64,000 nucleotides of DNA from contig NZ_FOPM01000011.1 of assembly GCF_900113485.1 (NCBI RefSeq), forward strand, positions 62,001 through 126,000, given 5' to 3'. Every line of letters begins with the position of its first letter. The first letter of the stretch is position 1. The translations under genes and the position numbers were made by a program. Below, piece by piece: positions 18,801 to 26,461 of the stretch. A model generated the notes under the pieces. That model was given only the letters and a program-made list of their open reading frames with translations. It was not told the origin of the DNA and ran no database searches. The stretch comes from Methylobacterium gossipiicola (GTDB taxonomy: Bacteria > Pseudomonadota > Alphaproteobacteria > Rhizobiales > Beijerinckiaceae).

Positions 18801-20168
18801 GGTCTCGAGCTGGCACTCAGAGAGCAGGCCCTCGGTCACGACCGGCGCCGGCAGGCGCGGGGCGTGGGTCGGCCGTGGCAGCCGCACCGAAGCCATGGCG
18901 GTCGATTGGACAAGCGGAGTCGGATGAGGCTGGGCGCCCTCGATCCGCAGGGTCTCCAGCGCATAGGCCTCGTACAGGGCGGCCTCGGCCACCAGCGTCG
19001 CCGGCAGTTCCTCGATCACCGTGTAGGCGATCGGCGCGACGGCCTCGTCCGCGGCGGCGGGAGCCGGCCGCGGCGCCGTCGGGCGAGCGACGGCGGGCCG
19101 GCGGACCAAGCCGGGAATGGCGCTGCGCGGGGCCGGCGCGGGCGCCGGGATCGCGCGAAGCCGGGGCGGCAACTCGGACAGCACGGCCTCGAGCAGGGCG
19201 GCGGGATCGGCGTACAGGCCGAGCGGAGTTGCCTGGGCCCCGGTCTCGCCCTCGGGCATCCGGTCGAACACCGACAGGCGCACGTCGACGGTGGTGCCGT
19301 GCTTGGCGTAAGCCCGACCCGACAGCCCGGCGGAGAACACCAGCCGGCCGCCGCGCTCGGCCATCGCCGCGAATGCCCCGGCGCTGGACGGACGATCCGG
19401 CCGGAACCCCTCCCCCGTGATGGCGACCAGGCGCCCGCCGGGGGCGAGCCGGGCCAGGGCCGAGCGCAGATGCGTAGCCGTGGCGTCGCGATACCGGCCC
19501 TCGACCCCCGCCGCGACCGAGAACGGCGGGTTCATCAGCACCACGTCCGGGATCACGTCCGCGTCGAGCCGGTCGTGGATCTGGGCGGCATCGTGCCGGG
19601 TGACGGCGTCGGCCGGGAAGAGCTGGGTGAGCAGGCCCGCGCGGGTCGCGGCCAACTCGTTGAGGTGCAGGCGCGCCCCGGCGAGTTCGGCGTGGATCGC
19701 GAGCAGGCCGGTGCCGGCCGAGGGCTCCAGCACCCGCTCGCCCGGGCGCAGCCCGGCCGCGAGGGCGGCGACGAAGCCGAAGGCCAGCGGCGTCGAGAAT
19801 TGCTGGAACGCCTCGCTCTCCTCGGAACGGCGCGTCTGGGTCGGGAGCATCGCGGTGATGCGGGTGAGCAGAGCGAGCCGCGCGGCAGGAGTCGCGGCCT
19901 TGGCCCGGATCGCCGGCCAGAACCGACGCAGGAACAGCAGCTGGGCGATCTCCCCGGCTTCGTACGCGTCCTTCCACAACCAGAGCCCGTCGGCGTCGCT
20001 GCCGCCGCAGGTGATCTCCATGGCTGAACGCAGGGCCTCGGTGTCGATCGCCCCGCCCTGCGCGAGCCGGTCGGCGAGCCGCGTGCCGGTCTGGAACAGG
20101 GCCTCGGGCGCGGGCGACGGCGCGAGGGCGGTGGTGTAGAGGTGCGGAGTGCGGATCGAAACGTTCAT
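15813..20168 (-). CDS. Methyltransferase / strawberry-notch helicase fusion
   Basis: 1451 residues from ATG 20168 with a perfect AGGAGG six bases upstream. The N-terminal 350 residues carry a SAM-dependent methyltransferase: motif I VLEPSAGTGLLAIHAE (about 190) and the adenine-type motif MNPPFS (about 245). A strawberry-notch-type SF2 ATPase follows: Walker A GDGTGAGKGRQ, Walker B IALDEAHALANAA. The C-terminal helicase half carries FSDAGGTGRSYHADRS and VQGLGRTNRTNQAQPP. The fusion is frequent on alphaproteobacterial plasmids; its role (DNA modification with remodelling, perhaps anti-restriction or early post-transfer protection) is not established. It heads an operon with the Toprim gene. Confidence 0.92.
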   Translation of the reverse strand: MNVSIRTPHLYTTALAPSPAPEALFQTGTRLADRLAQGGAIDTEALRSAMEITCGGSDADGLWLWKDAYEAGEIAQLLFLRRFWPAIRAKAATPAARLALLTRITAMLPTQTRRSEESEAFQQFSTPLAFGFVAALAAGLRPGERVLEPSAGTGLLAIHAELAGARLHLNELAATRAGLLTQLFPADAVTRHDAAQIHDRLDADVIPDVVLMNPPFSVAAGVEGRYRDATATHLRSALARLAPGGRLVAITGEGFRPDRPSSAGAFAAMAERGGRLVFSAGLSGRAYAKHGTTVDVRLSVFDRMPEGETGAQATPLGLYADPAALLEAVLSELPPRLRAIPAPAPAPRSAIPGLVRRPAVARPTAPRPAPAAADEAVAPIAYTVIEELPATLVAEAALYEAYALETLRIEGAQPHPTPLVQSTAMASVRLPRPTHAPRLPAPVVTEGLLSECQLETVIYAGAAHDRHLPGHWTIDETGTIVTAAAADAEGAARFRQGFFLGDGTGAGKGRQVAGIILDNWMQGRRRALWVSKSDALLEDAQRDWRHLGQEPLQIVPLSRFAPGKPVTLAEGILFTTFATLRGGSRSGAGSRLDQVCDWLGPDFDGVIALDEAHALANAAAGSGDRGVVEASQQGKAGLGLQYRLPDARVLYVSATGAVTVEKLAYAHRLGLWGGGSFPFPARTDFVGAMQQGGLAAMEVLARDLKALGLYTARSLSYAGVEVEMLDHALTPAQTAIYDAYADAFQVIHTHLDAALKASGVTGTSGTLNRAAKSAARSAFESSKQRFFNHLLTAMKCPSLIADIEAQIEAGHAAVIQIVSTGEALMERRLAGIPSSEWGDLQVDVTPREYVIDYLAHAFPTQLYEPYTDADGNLQSRPVTDDEGRPVQCREAVEARDRLIEHLCGLEPVQSALDQILHHFGAGAVAEVTGRSRRIVRQTGKDGVDRLVLQNRPAGANLTETQAFQDDEKRILVFSDAGGTGRSYHADRSAKNRRLRVHYLLEAGWKADAAVQGLGRTNRTNQAQPPLFRPVTTDVKGEKRFLSTIARRLDTLGAITRGQRQTGGQGLFRAEDNLEGHYAATALRQLYWAIVRGEIEGCSRETFEAMTGLSLVNDAGCLLDELPPIGRFLNRVLALRIAMQNRLFAAFEERLALVIEGAISAGVYDVGVEVLTAESFTVTDREVAYTHPESGARTHLLTIAERRRLHPLDLDDALALVADGYRPMVNAKSGRPALMGKAASETREDGSVVARVRLVRPLQRQILDRDTFDRSRFEEVTPEAFATAWRQELASLPEFEERTLYMVTGLLLPIWDRLPGIDMRVFRLVTDAGERIVGRVVEPEDLQVTRERLNLGAGATMPPAEAFAAVFGGRASLHLAGGLQVKRARVMGEDRVEVIGASEGARAGLKSIGLFAEVIAYRTRLFIPAGERGAAILAGVFERHALLRCVAASAHA

Positions 20169-20507
20169 GGACGGCCTCCTGGCGGGGTTCGGCCGACCCG
20201 CAGGACTTTCTCTGTCCAACTGTCGGCTTACTCCTGTCCGACCTCCTCTCACTCTCGTGAACCGACCCGGTTTATTCAGCCTTGCAAGCGTGTAGCCACG
20301 ACACTCGTCCATCTCTAGCGGTGTAGTCGGGTTGTGTTATTGACGAACCCCACGGCCAAGGTTCAGATGGTCGGCGATTCACGGAGGAGGAACTGCCGGT
20401 TGCATCGACCGCAGCACACCCACACCCCGGCGCATGCCCCCCTGTTCGTGAGCGTCACCGTTCGGATCGTCAGAGCCTGACGGATGCGGAACGAGCAACC
20501 TACCGAG
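20169..20507. other. Promoter region of the helicase operon plus insertion-sequence border
   Basis: A pyrimidine-rich leader lies just upstream of the leftward helicase gene (CCTCCTCTCACTCTCGTG on the plus strand near 20239-20256). The right half probably belongs to the truncated IS5-type element that begins near 20480. No gene seen. Confidence 0.35.
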
Positions 20508-20840
20508 ATGCGACGCCGTCACTACCCGAGCGATCTGACGGACGAGCAATGGGCGGCCATCGCGCCGTTGCTGGCCGGCTACGATCCCCTGACGGCGGAC
20601 CTGCGGCAGATGGTCAACGCCTGCCTCTATCTGGAGAAGACGGGCTGTCCCTGGCGATACCTGCCGATCAACTTCGGTCCCTGGGAAACGGTGCGCAAGT
20701 GGCGCGACCGGTTTCTGGCCGATGGGCTCTGGCCGGAGATCGCCGCCCGGCTGGCGCGGGCCTTACGACGGCAGCGCAGGCGTTCGAGCACGTCCAGGAC
20801 CGCGCTCTCGGACCCGGAGAGTGTCGTGTCCGGGCCGTAG
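20508..20840 (+). pseudogene. IS5-family transposase, N-terminal fragment
   Basis: Starts MRRRHYPSDLTDEQWAAIAP and continues LEKTGCPWRYLPINFGPWET, the typical N-terminal half of IS5-group transposases (DUF4096). The frame reaches the first DDE aspartate region only as a degraded string (TALSDPESVVSGP) and stops there. The catalytic C-terminal half is absent, so it is non-functional. Its codon use matches other insertion sequences in the window rather than the flanking plasmid genes. Confidence 0.85.
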
Positions 20841-21000
20841 GCCGGGCGGAATCGTCTTGGAACCAGCCTTCCTCGCTGATCGCGCCCCTTCCCATGGCCA
20901 TGCTTGTCCACCCTGCCTGGTGCCGCCTACGGCGGTTGGTGCACGACAGATAACCCTGCACCAAACGTCCACGTCGCGGATTTTCAATGGATGTGATTCT

Positions 21001-21174
21001 GTGACCCACAAACACCCCAAATGGCATCGGTATATGGACCGCAGGAAGCGCGCAGGCTGGAAGCGCATCATCTTATTCGTTCATAAGGACGACGAGGATC
21101 TCGTTCGACGCTTCGTGGCGCGCCTTGTGGCTCGCCGTATGCCCCCCTCTGATCAGGATGGAACAGCCGCGTGA
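21001..21174 (+). CDS. Small basic protein of unknown function
   Basis: 57 residues from a GTG at 21001: MTHKHPKWHRYMDRRKRAGW, then a predicted strand and helix (RIILFVHKDDEDLVRRFVARL). The pattern resembles small ribbon-helix-helix-like regulatory proteins. No strong ribosome site is visible, and it directly follows transposase debris, so the call is tentative. Confidence 0.45.
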   Translation: MTHKHPKWHRYMDRRKRAGWKRIILFVHKDDEDLVRRFVARLVARRMPPSDQDGTAA

Positions 21175-21228
21175 TCGATTGGGGTTCTGGCTCCCCGCCG
21201 CTTACGTGGCTTGCCGGGCCATTCTCGT

Positions 21229-21257
21229 AAAAAAACCCCGAGCCGCGAAGCTCGGGG
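21229..21257 (-). terminator. Rho-independent terminator of the parB transcript
   Basis: On the minus strand CCCCGAGC-TTCGCG-GCTCGGGG (21257-21236) is followed by seven T residues (21235-21229). It is an 8-bp perfect stem with a U-tract, 43 bases past the ParB-like stop, and the only textbook terminator I see in the window. Confidence 0.85.
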
Positions 21258-21299
21258 GGGGCGGCGTCGCCGGGGCAACGCCGAGGGTAACTTAGGGGA

Positions 21300-23513
21300 C
21301 TACTCGGCCGCGATGGCGTAGGCGTTCGAGTCGAGCCCGTCCGGGTCCGCGGCCTGCGTGACGTCGGCGAGGAAGGCCGGGAGATCCTCGGTTGGTTCTT
21401 CCACCGCTTGGGCAGCCCCACCGGCTCCGGCCGGCTCATCGGTCCCGACGACCGCGCCGTCAGGAACGGGCGCCCCCTCGATGTCGAGGCCGGGGGTGCG
21501 CAGCAAATCGGGCAGCCAGCCGCTACCGGCCATCAGCCGCTCGGCCTCGCGCGCCATGTCCCCCTTCTTGAGGCCTTCGAGCAGGCGCGCCGTGTCCTCG
21601 CCCTTGGCCTCGCGGATGGCGGCGAGGATCCGGGTCTTGGTGACGCGGCCGAAGTAGTTGGCCGCCGTCGGCGTCCAGTCGCGGGTCATGTCGAGCCCGA
21701 CGAGGTTGGCCAGCCGGTCGGCGTGCGGGAGTGCGTCGAGACGCCGGTCCAAGGGGCTGTGCATGGCGTTGACGCTCAAGCCCGCGCAGAGCGCGAACAG
21801 TTCGGTGCGCTCCTCCGGCGCCAGGGCGATTAGGAAGTCCCAGATCGCGTGGTCGTCCGCAGGCAGTCGCTTGGCCCAGGCCTCGCGCCGTGCATCGAGG
21901 GCGGTCGCCGGCCGGAAGGCATCGAGGCCTTGCACGGTGTGATCGACCCGGCTCGACCTGGTCGAGATCTCCAGGCAGGTGCCGGTGCGGCAGGCGAGGA
22001 CGAGGACCCGGATCACCATGGCGTGCAGGACCGCGATGAAGGCGGCTTCGGGATCGTCCGCCAGAGCCTCGCGCAGGGCGATGGTGCGGTAGCTGGTCAG
22101 CTCGGTTCGGTGCTGCTCCGAGAGCGGCCGGTCGGTCTCCTCCGGTTCGGCCACGGGACTCGACGACGCCGAGCCGCTGCCGATGGTGATGATCGTGCGC
22201 ATCACACCCGGCTCCGGCCGGACGGCCTGGCCATCCACCCCCGCCTCCGGTGCATCCGCATCGACGGGCTGCGTAACGCCCACCGGCGCCTCCCCCTCCG
22301 GGGCTACGACGGGTTCGTCCTCCGGCCGGACATACCCGCGCCGCACCGACGGCCGACCGTCATAGTCGAGGGTGACGAAGGCCCCGCCGATCGCGATGTC
22401 GGCCGGGTCGTAGACGGTGCAGCGCCGCTCGTACTCGGCGATCTCCGCCTCCAGCTCGTCCAGCCGCTCGGCGACCTCGTCCGGGATGTCGTCGCCGAAG
22501 CCGTATGCGTCGTTGAGCTCATCGTAGCTGGCGACCGTTGCCTCGAAGTCGGCCTCCTCGGCCTCGGTCAGCCCGGAGTGGGTCGGCAGGATGCGCAGGC
22601 CGTAGGTGCGCCCCGGCATCAGCGACAGCGATACCTCGATCCACTTCCACCCCTCCTTAGCCACCTCCGCGCCGACGGCGGCGAGCTTCTCCTCGGCCAG
22701 CCGGTCGAGCAGGGCCGCATCCTGGAACCAGCCGTCGCCGCGCTCGGCGAACAGGTCGCGCAGGACGGTGCCGCCCGCGGCGACGTAGGCCTCTTCGCCG
22801 ACGAAACGGGCGCGGTGGTCACCCACGCTCACGGTGCGCTCGGTCAGGGCCTGCCGGATCGACCAGTTGGTCACCCCGCCCCGCTTGGACAGGGCCTCCC
22901 AGACCTGCACCTGGCGCGCCTGGTCCTCCGTGACGGAGAACGCCATCAGGGCTTCCAGGGTCAGATCCCCGGCCGCGTAGGCGTCGAGCAGGGCCGGGCT
23001 GATGTCGGCCAGCCGCAGGCGCTGGCGTACGATCTTCTCCGACACGAAGAACCGGGCGGCGATGTCGGCCTCGGGCATGCCACCGTCGGCCAGCGCCTTG
23101 AACGCCCGGAACTGGTCGAGCGGGTGCAGGGCCTCGCGCATGGCGTTCTCGGCGATCGAGTCCTCGGTCGCGCTGATCGCGCTGTCGGCCGGGCGGACGA
23201 TGCAGGGGACCTTCATGCCCTTGGTCATGCGCCGGGTCTTCACGAGGTGTTCGAGCGCGCGGAAGCGGCGCCCCCCGGCCGGCACCTCGTAGCGACCGGT
23301 CTCCTGGCCCTGGCCGTCGAGGATCGGGCGCACGCTCAAGGACTGGAGCAGGCCACGATGGGCGATGTCCTCGGCCAGGTCCTCGATGCTCATGCCCCCG
23401 GCCACCCGGCGCACGTTCGCCTGGCTCAGGGACAGCTTCTCGAACGGGATCGCGGTCGCCTCGGTCAGCGTGATCTTGGCGGCGGTCTTCGTGGTGGCCT
23501 TCGGGCTGGTCAT
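21300..23513 (-). CDS. Long ParB/RepB/Spo0J-family protein
   Basis: 737 residues, about twice a usual ParB. The N-terminal ParB nuclease-like domain (about 20-130) has LSQANVRR, the GRYEVPAGGRRFRAL box and the ENAMREALHPLDQFRAF box. A KorB-like helix-turn-helix follows (about 150-200, DIAARFFVSEKIVRQRLRLA). The long C-terminal part is acidic and specific to this plasmid subfamily. No ParA is adjacent, so partition in the strict sense is uncertain; such long ParB-like proteins may instead be DNA-binding or nuclease accessory proteins. It is last in the leftward run 24461-24091-23513 and is closed by the terminator at 21229-21257. Its leader contains the GGGAACCTCTCTCCC motif shared with other operons. 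Confidence 0.92.
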   Translation of the reverse strand: MTSPKATTKTAAKITLTEATAIPFEKLSLSQANVRRVAGGMSIEDLAEDIAHRGLLQSLSVRPILDGQGQETGRYEVPAGGRRFRALEHLVKTRRMTKGMKVPCIVRPADSAISATEDSIAENAMREALHPLDQFRAFKALADGGMPEADIAARFFVSEKIVRQRLRLADISPALLDAYAAGDLTLEALMAFSVTEDQARQVQVWEALSKRGGVTNWSIRQALTERTVSVGDHRARFVGEEAYVAAGGTVLRDLFAERGDGWFQDAALLDRLAEEKLAAVGAEVAKEGWKWIEVSLSLMPGRTYGLRILPTHSGLTEAEEADFEATVASYDELNDAYGFGDDIPDEVAERLDELEAEIAEYERRCTVYDPADIAIGGAFVTLDYDGRPSVRRGYVRPEDEPVVAPEGEAPVGVTQPVDADAPEAGVDGQAVRPEPGVMRTIITIGSGSASSSPVAEPEETDRPLSEQHRTELTSYRTIALREALADDPEAAFIAVLHAMVIRVLVLACRTGTCLEISTRSSRVDHTVQGLDAFRPATALDARREAWAKRLPADDHAIWDFLIALAPEERTELFALCAGLSVNAMHSPLDRRLDALPHADRLANLVGLDMTRDWTPTAANYFGRVTKTRILAAIREAKGEDTARLLEGLKKGDMAREAERLMAGSGWLPDLLRTPGLDIEGAPVPDGAVVGTDEPAGAGGAAQAVEEPTEDLPAFLADVTQAADPDGLDSNAYAIAAE

Positions 23514-23632
23514 GGTGGCATCGTCCCTGTCTGCGGGCGGCCGGGAACCTCTCTCCCAGCCTCGAAACCCTCACGCAGGCGAAGCCCCCCTCTGCCTCTG
23601 GGAGGGGAGCCGCGGGGCCGGACCGAGCCGGA

Positions 23633-24091
23633 TCAGGCGCTGTCCGCCGCCAAGCTCAAAGGTGGGACGGTGGCGGCGTCGGCCTGTCCGAGATGATCGA
23701 TCAGCTCGGCCAGGGTCTGACCGCCCTGGTGCCAGCGCCTTAGGGCCGCCCACGTCATCATCGGCGCGCCGGCCTCGTCGGCGGCTTCCTCGACCGGCCT
23801 CTCCAGACCGGGGCGCCAGTATTCCAGACCGGCCCCGAACTGCCCGACCCGGGCGACCCACGCCCGATGCCAGGTCAGGCCGTGCGTCCGGCAGAAGGCG
23901 TCGAGGTCGGGGGTGTTTCCGAAGTTCTGAAGGGCCTCCAGAGTGAGGCTGGTGCCCCTGGTCAGGGCGTCGCGGACGTCGAGGTCGGCATCCGCGAAGT
24001 ACGCTGTCGCCGCCGCGATCAGCGCCTCGACCGCCCCCTGCCCCTTCAGAACGCCCCCGATGGTCACGGTGGTCATCACGTATTCGCCCAT
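23633..24091 (-). CDS. Protein of unknown function in the parB operon
   Basis: 152 residues from ATG 24091 with AGGAGGGG just upstream. Soluble and alpha-helical, with a Trp/His-rich middle (FCRTHGLTWHRAWVARVGQF, about 75-95) and a tail MMTWAALRRWHQGGQTLAELIDHL. It lies 119 bases before the ParB-like gene, and a GC hairpin (CCCCTC/GAGGGG, 23587-23607) occupies the gap. Co-occurrence with ParB suggests a plasmid maintenance role, but nothing in the sequence proves it. Confidence 0.65.
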   Translation of the reverse strand: MGEYVMTTVTIGGVLKGQGAVEALIAAATAYFADADLDVRDALTRGTSLTLEALQNFGNTPDLDAFCRTHGLTWHRAWVARVGQFGAGLEYWRPGLERPVEEAADEAGAPMMTWAALRRWHQGGQTLAELIDHLGQADAATVPPLSLAADSA

Positions 24092-24129
24092 GGTCCCCTC
24101 CTGCGCGCGGCGATCCCGCACGGGCGAAG

Positions 24130-24156
24130 GGCCTCCCTCGTGCTCGGAGGGAGGCC
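24130..24156 (-). other. Intergenic hairpin between two genes of the parB operon
   Basis: Perfect 10-bp stem GGCCTCCCTC / GAGGGAGGCC with a 7-base loop, between the genes at 24177-24461 and 23633-24091. There is no T-run, so an RNA stability or processing element is more likely than a terminator. Confidence 0.4.
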
Positions 24157-24176
24157 GGATCGGGCTGCCGATCGCC

Positions 24177-24461
24177 TCAGAGACTGCCCAGAGGGACGCC
24201 GATCCTGCCCAGAGCGGCGCCTTCGGCCTCGCCGGGTGCGCAGTCGATCTTCGTCGCCATGACCCCGGCCCAGCCGAGGTTACGCAGGCCGATCAGGGCC
24301 GAGAGGGCCTTCGGCACGTCGCCGGCGAGATGATCGCGGGCCGCCTCGACCGACGCGACCGTTCCGGTGCGGGTCAGATGGGTCGCCGCCGCTTCGAGCA
24401 CGGCGCTGCGATCCTGGACCGCCAGGTCGAGGGTCATGGTGAAGTGCGATGCCTCGGGCAT
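24177..24461 (-). CDS. Small protein of unknown function, first gene of the parB operon
   Basis: 94 residues from ATG 24461, with AGGAGG six bases upstream. Starts MPEASHFTMTLDLAVQDRSA; two helices with Ala/Leu spacing and a C-terminal loop. Like the next gene it is built as a short alpha/beta domain (MTLDLAVQDRSAVLEAAATH resembles the MTTVTIGG...VEALIAAATA opening of the 152-residue protein), so the two may be distant paralogues. The leader contains GGGAGCCTCTCTCTC (24488-24502). Confidence 0.65.
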   Translation of the reverse strand: MPEASHFTMTLDLAVQDRSAVLEAAATHLTRTGTVASVEAARDHLAGDVPKALSALIGLRNLGWAGVMATKIDCAPGEAEGAALGRIGVPLGSL

Positions 24462-24580
24462 ATCGGCCTCCTCGGGATCGCGGGGCCGGGAGCCTCTCTC
24501 TCGACCTGACGATCCTTCTACCTGGAATAGCTCCTCTCGGACTCTGGATTGAGGGCGGTCCCACGCTTATCATCGGTGCG

Positions 24581-24672
24581 GGGCGGTACGCGCCGCCCTG
24601 GGGCGTGGAAACCCCATGACAAGCGGTTTGGTGCCGGCCGTTACGGCACCGGAATCCTTGACCCTTCGGGTC
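24581..24672. other. Cluster of four consecutive hairpins in a gene-free stretch
   Basis: GGGCGG-TACGCG-CCGCCC (24581-24598), GGGG-CGTGGAAA-CCCC (24600-24615), GGTGCCG-7-CGGCACC (24630-24650) and GACCC-TTC-GGGTC (24660-24672) follow each other almost without gaps. The surrounding gene-free stretch runs 24462-24817. This could be a structured RNA or leader; high GC alone makes some hairpins likely by chance. Confidence 0.35.
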
Positions 24673-24817
24673 GGGGAGCCTGCGACGCATGTCCAGGCGC
24701 CCCGGTGCTAAAGGTCGTAGGGACCGTCTTGTCACGGTTTTCCAACTCCCCGGCTGTGGGTGTCGAGGCTCGTTTGCGGGGGCGTACCGCGGACACGGGC
24801 CTGCGGTGGGGCAGCCG

Positions 24818-25018
24818 ATGGAGCCGTCACAAGATCCCGCTGGATTTCATCCGAGGGCTCTCACCGAGCTTGGAAGCGCTTACCTTCAGCTTAAGTCTGA
24901 GCACGACCAGCGCAGGCACGAGCCCTATTTTACTCTTTCCTTGCTCAATCTAGGTCGCATTCTCGACATTCTCGGCTGGCGCCCGCCGGACAACACGCCC
25001 TCGGACTCAGGCACTTGA
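24818..25018 (+). CDS. Possible small protein upstream of the XRE regulator
   Basis: 66 residues from ATG 24818: MEPSQDPAGFHPRALTELGS, then a helical, soluble stretch (YFTLSLLNLGRILDILGWRP). The ribosome site is weak (GGTGGGG), but it lies 52 bases before the XRE gene on the same strand and its composition is protein-like. Unknown function. Confidence 0.35.
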   Translation: MEPSQDPAGFHPRALTELGSAYLQLKSEHDQRRHEPYFTLSLLNLGRILDILGWRPPDNTPSDSGT

Positions 25019-25070
25019 TCCGCGCCTGTACCACTTCGATCAGAGGAACAACCTCAGCGAAGAGCCGAAC

Positions 25071-25463
25071 TTGTCGAGACGACCATCCCCGGACGACAAA
25101 TTTGTATCGCAGCGCCTTCGCACCATACGAAGGTTGCTTGGCGTGCGCTTGGGCGGAGCTTCCGGTGCCATTGGCGTCACGATACAGCAATACTTGAGGT
25201 ACGAGACCGGCAATGCGCGGATCAGTTGCGGCAAGCTGTACACAATCGCCCGCACGTTCGGAGTGCCGATCAGCGCTTTCTTCAGGGACACGAGCATCGA
25301 AAACTATGCCGATGAATCAGACACCGAGATGAGATCGCTGTTCCGGGACGACCTCTGCCTCGATCTGCTTCGGGCCTACGAGGCCATCCCATCGAGATTC
25401 CAGCGACGGAAGGTGCTCGACATCGTGCGCGCCGCCGCCAGGATCAAGGCGACAGAGCGATGA
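25071..25463 (+). CDS. XRE-family helix-turn-helix regulator
   Basis: 130 residues from a TTG at 25071 (an AAGAG lies upstream). The HTH spans about residues 13-68 (VSQRLRTIRRLLGVRLGGA to YLRYETGNARISCGKLYTI), the Cro/CI fold with the QxxYLRYETG recognition region, followed by a short helical tail. It resembles small plasmid/rhizobial XRE regulators that act as repressors of maintenance or transfer genes. The next gene starts on the overlapping ATGA (25460-25463), so a coupled partner is likely. The DNA is somewhat AT-richer than that of its neighbours. Confidence 0.8.
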   Translation: MSRRPSPDDKFVSQRLRTIRRLLGVRLGGASGAIGVTIQQYLRYETGNARISCGKLYTIARTFGVPISAFFRDTSIENYADESDTEMRSLFRDDLCLDLLRAYEAIPSRFQRRKVLDIVRAAARIKATER

Positions 25464-25684
25464 TGGAGTGCCCGCTACGGCGGCGAGCGCGGCGATGGGC
25501 CCGCGTGCGGGCACGAGCCTATGTCATGCTTCGCCGCCATGGCAGCAACGCCTATTACATCGCCCGCCATCGGGCCCGGCGCCCACGAGGACGGCGGATT
25601 TGGTTCTGGACGCAGGTCGCGCTCGAGTTGGCCCGCCTGGAGGGCCGGGAGATCGGCGTCAGCACAAGCGACCGCTGGCGCTGA
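25460..25684 (+). CDS. Small basic protein coupled to the XRE regulator
   Basis: 74 residues, Arg-rich: MMECPLRRRARRWARVRARA, then YYIARHRARR and RRIWFWTQVALELARLEGRE. The start overlaps the XRE stop by 4 bases, strong evidence for translation. About 210 bases overlap tail-to-tail with the C-terminal coding region of the leftward gene 25475-26461, so only one of the two is likely to be under strong selection there. Unknown function. Confidence 0.55.
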   Translation: MMECPLRRRARRWARVRARAYVMLRRHGSNAYYIARHRARRPRGRRIWFWTQVALELARLEGREIGVSTSDRWR

Positions 25685-26461
25685 TCCTTCGATCGACCGG
25701 CCGGGGAGACCGGCGATCGGATCGATGCGCCGCACGACCACCGGCCGGGTGTCGGTAGCCCGGGCCAAACGGGTGATCCGCTGGAGATCCTCATCCGAGC
25801 ACGGGCCGCGCACCTCGATATCGACCCAATGCCCACTTCTCCCGACATGGCTGTCGCGCAGGCGATGGTTCGACGAGGTGTAGAAGCTCTCGTTCGGCTC
25901 GATCAGCCGTACGCGCGAGGTCAGGAACAGGATTCCCGAGCCGAGATTGCCGCAGAACAGCCGCTCGTCGGCGCCGACGGTCATCGGGCCACCGCCGACC
26001 GTGCGCTGGCCGATCTGCCGGAACGCCTCGGCGAAGCTCGCCGGGTTCGGCGTCGTGCGGGGATTCAGCGCGTGTGCCGCCCCCCAAGGCGGCCGCTCCG
26101 GATCGATCCGGCCGGTCGCGATCTCATGGAGCAGGGTGCCGAAGTAGCTCGGGTCGGCCGGATACGGGCAGACCCGCCACAGCGCCCGGATCGCGCGGCG
26201 CCGGGCGGCATCGAGGGCGAACAGGCGGGCGCGGACCCGGCGCCAGGACGCGGCCCGCTGCCGGCGTCCCTCCTGCTGCTGGCGCTCCCACTGGCCGGTG
26301 CGGCGAACCATCTCCTCGTCGACGCCGAGCTGGCGCTCGGCGATGGCCGGGGCGAACAGCGGCAAGGCTGCCTGCTCGCGCTCCCTCTTGCGCCGGTAGG
26401 CCGCGCGTTTGCGCGGCGTGTCCTCGAAGGGTGTGGGCCGGGGCCAGGGCTTGAAGCGCAT
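25475..26461 (-). CDS. Protein of unknown function in the ardC operon
   Basis: 328 residues. The N-terminus is very basic (KRAAYRRKREREQAALPLF). An alpha/beta core follows at about 95-250 (DPSYFGTLLHEIATGRIDPE, ADERLFCGNLGSGILFLTSR, GHWVDIEVRGPCSDEDLQRI). The last 65 residues lie antisense to the 74-residue rightward gene and look unlike the rest (Pro/Gly/Ser-rich), so the natural stop may have been lost. The start overlaps the ardC stop (TGATG), so the two are coupled. No family recognised. Confidence 0.6.
   Translation of the reverse strand: MRFKPWPRPTPFEDTPRKRAAYRRKREREQAALPLFAPAIAERQLGVDEEMVRRTGQWERQQQEGRRQRAASWRRVRARLFALDAARRRAIRALWRVCPYPADPSYFGTLLHEIATGRIDPERPPWGAAHALNPRTTPNPASFAEAFRQIGQRTVGGGPMTVGADERLFCGNLGSGILFLTSRVRLIEPNESFYTSSNHRLRDSHVGRSGHWVDIEVRGPCSDEDLQRITRLARATDTRPVVVRRIDPIAGLPGRSIEGSAPAVACADADLPALQAGQLERDLRPEPNPPSSWAPGPMAGDVIGVAAMAAKHDIGSCPHAGPSPRSPP

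Noticed and set aside
17415..20027. Open frame of 870 codons on the plus strand opposite the helicase gene
   Set aside because: GC-rich shadow of the minus-strand gene: Arg/Gly/His/Asp-biased, no start signals, no domain. The minus frame has clear motifs.
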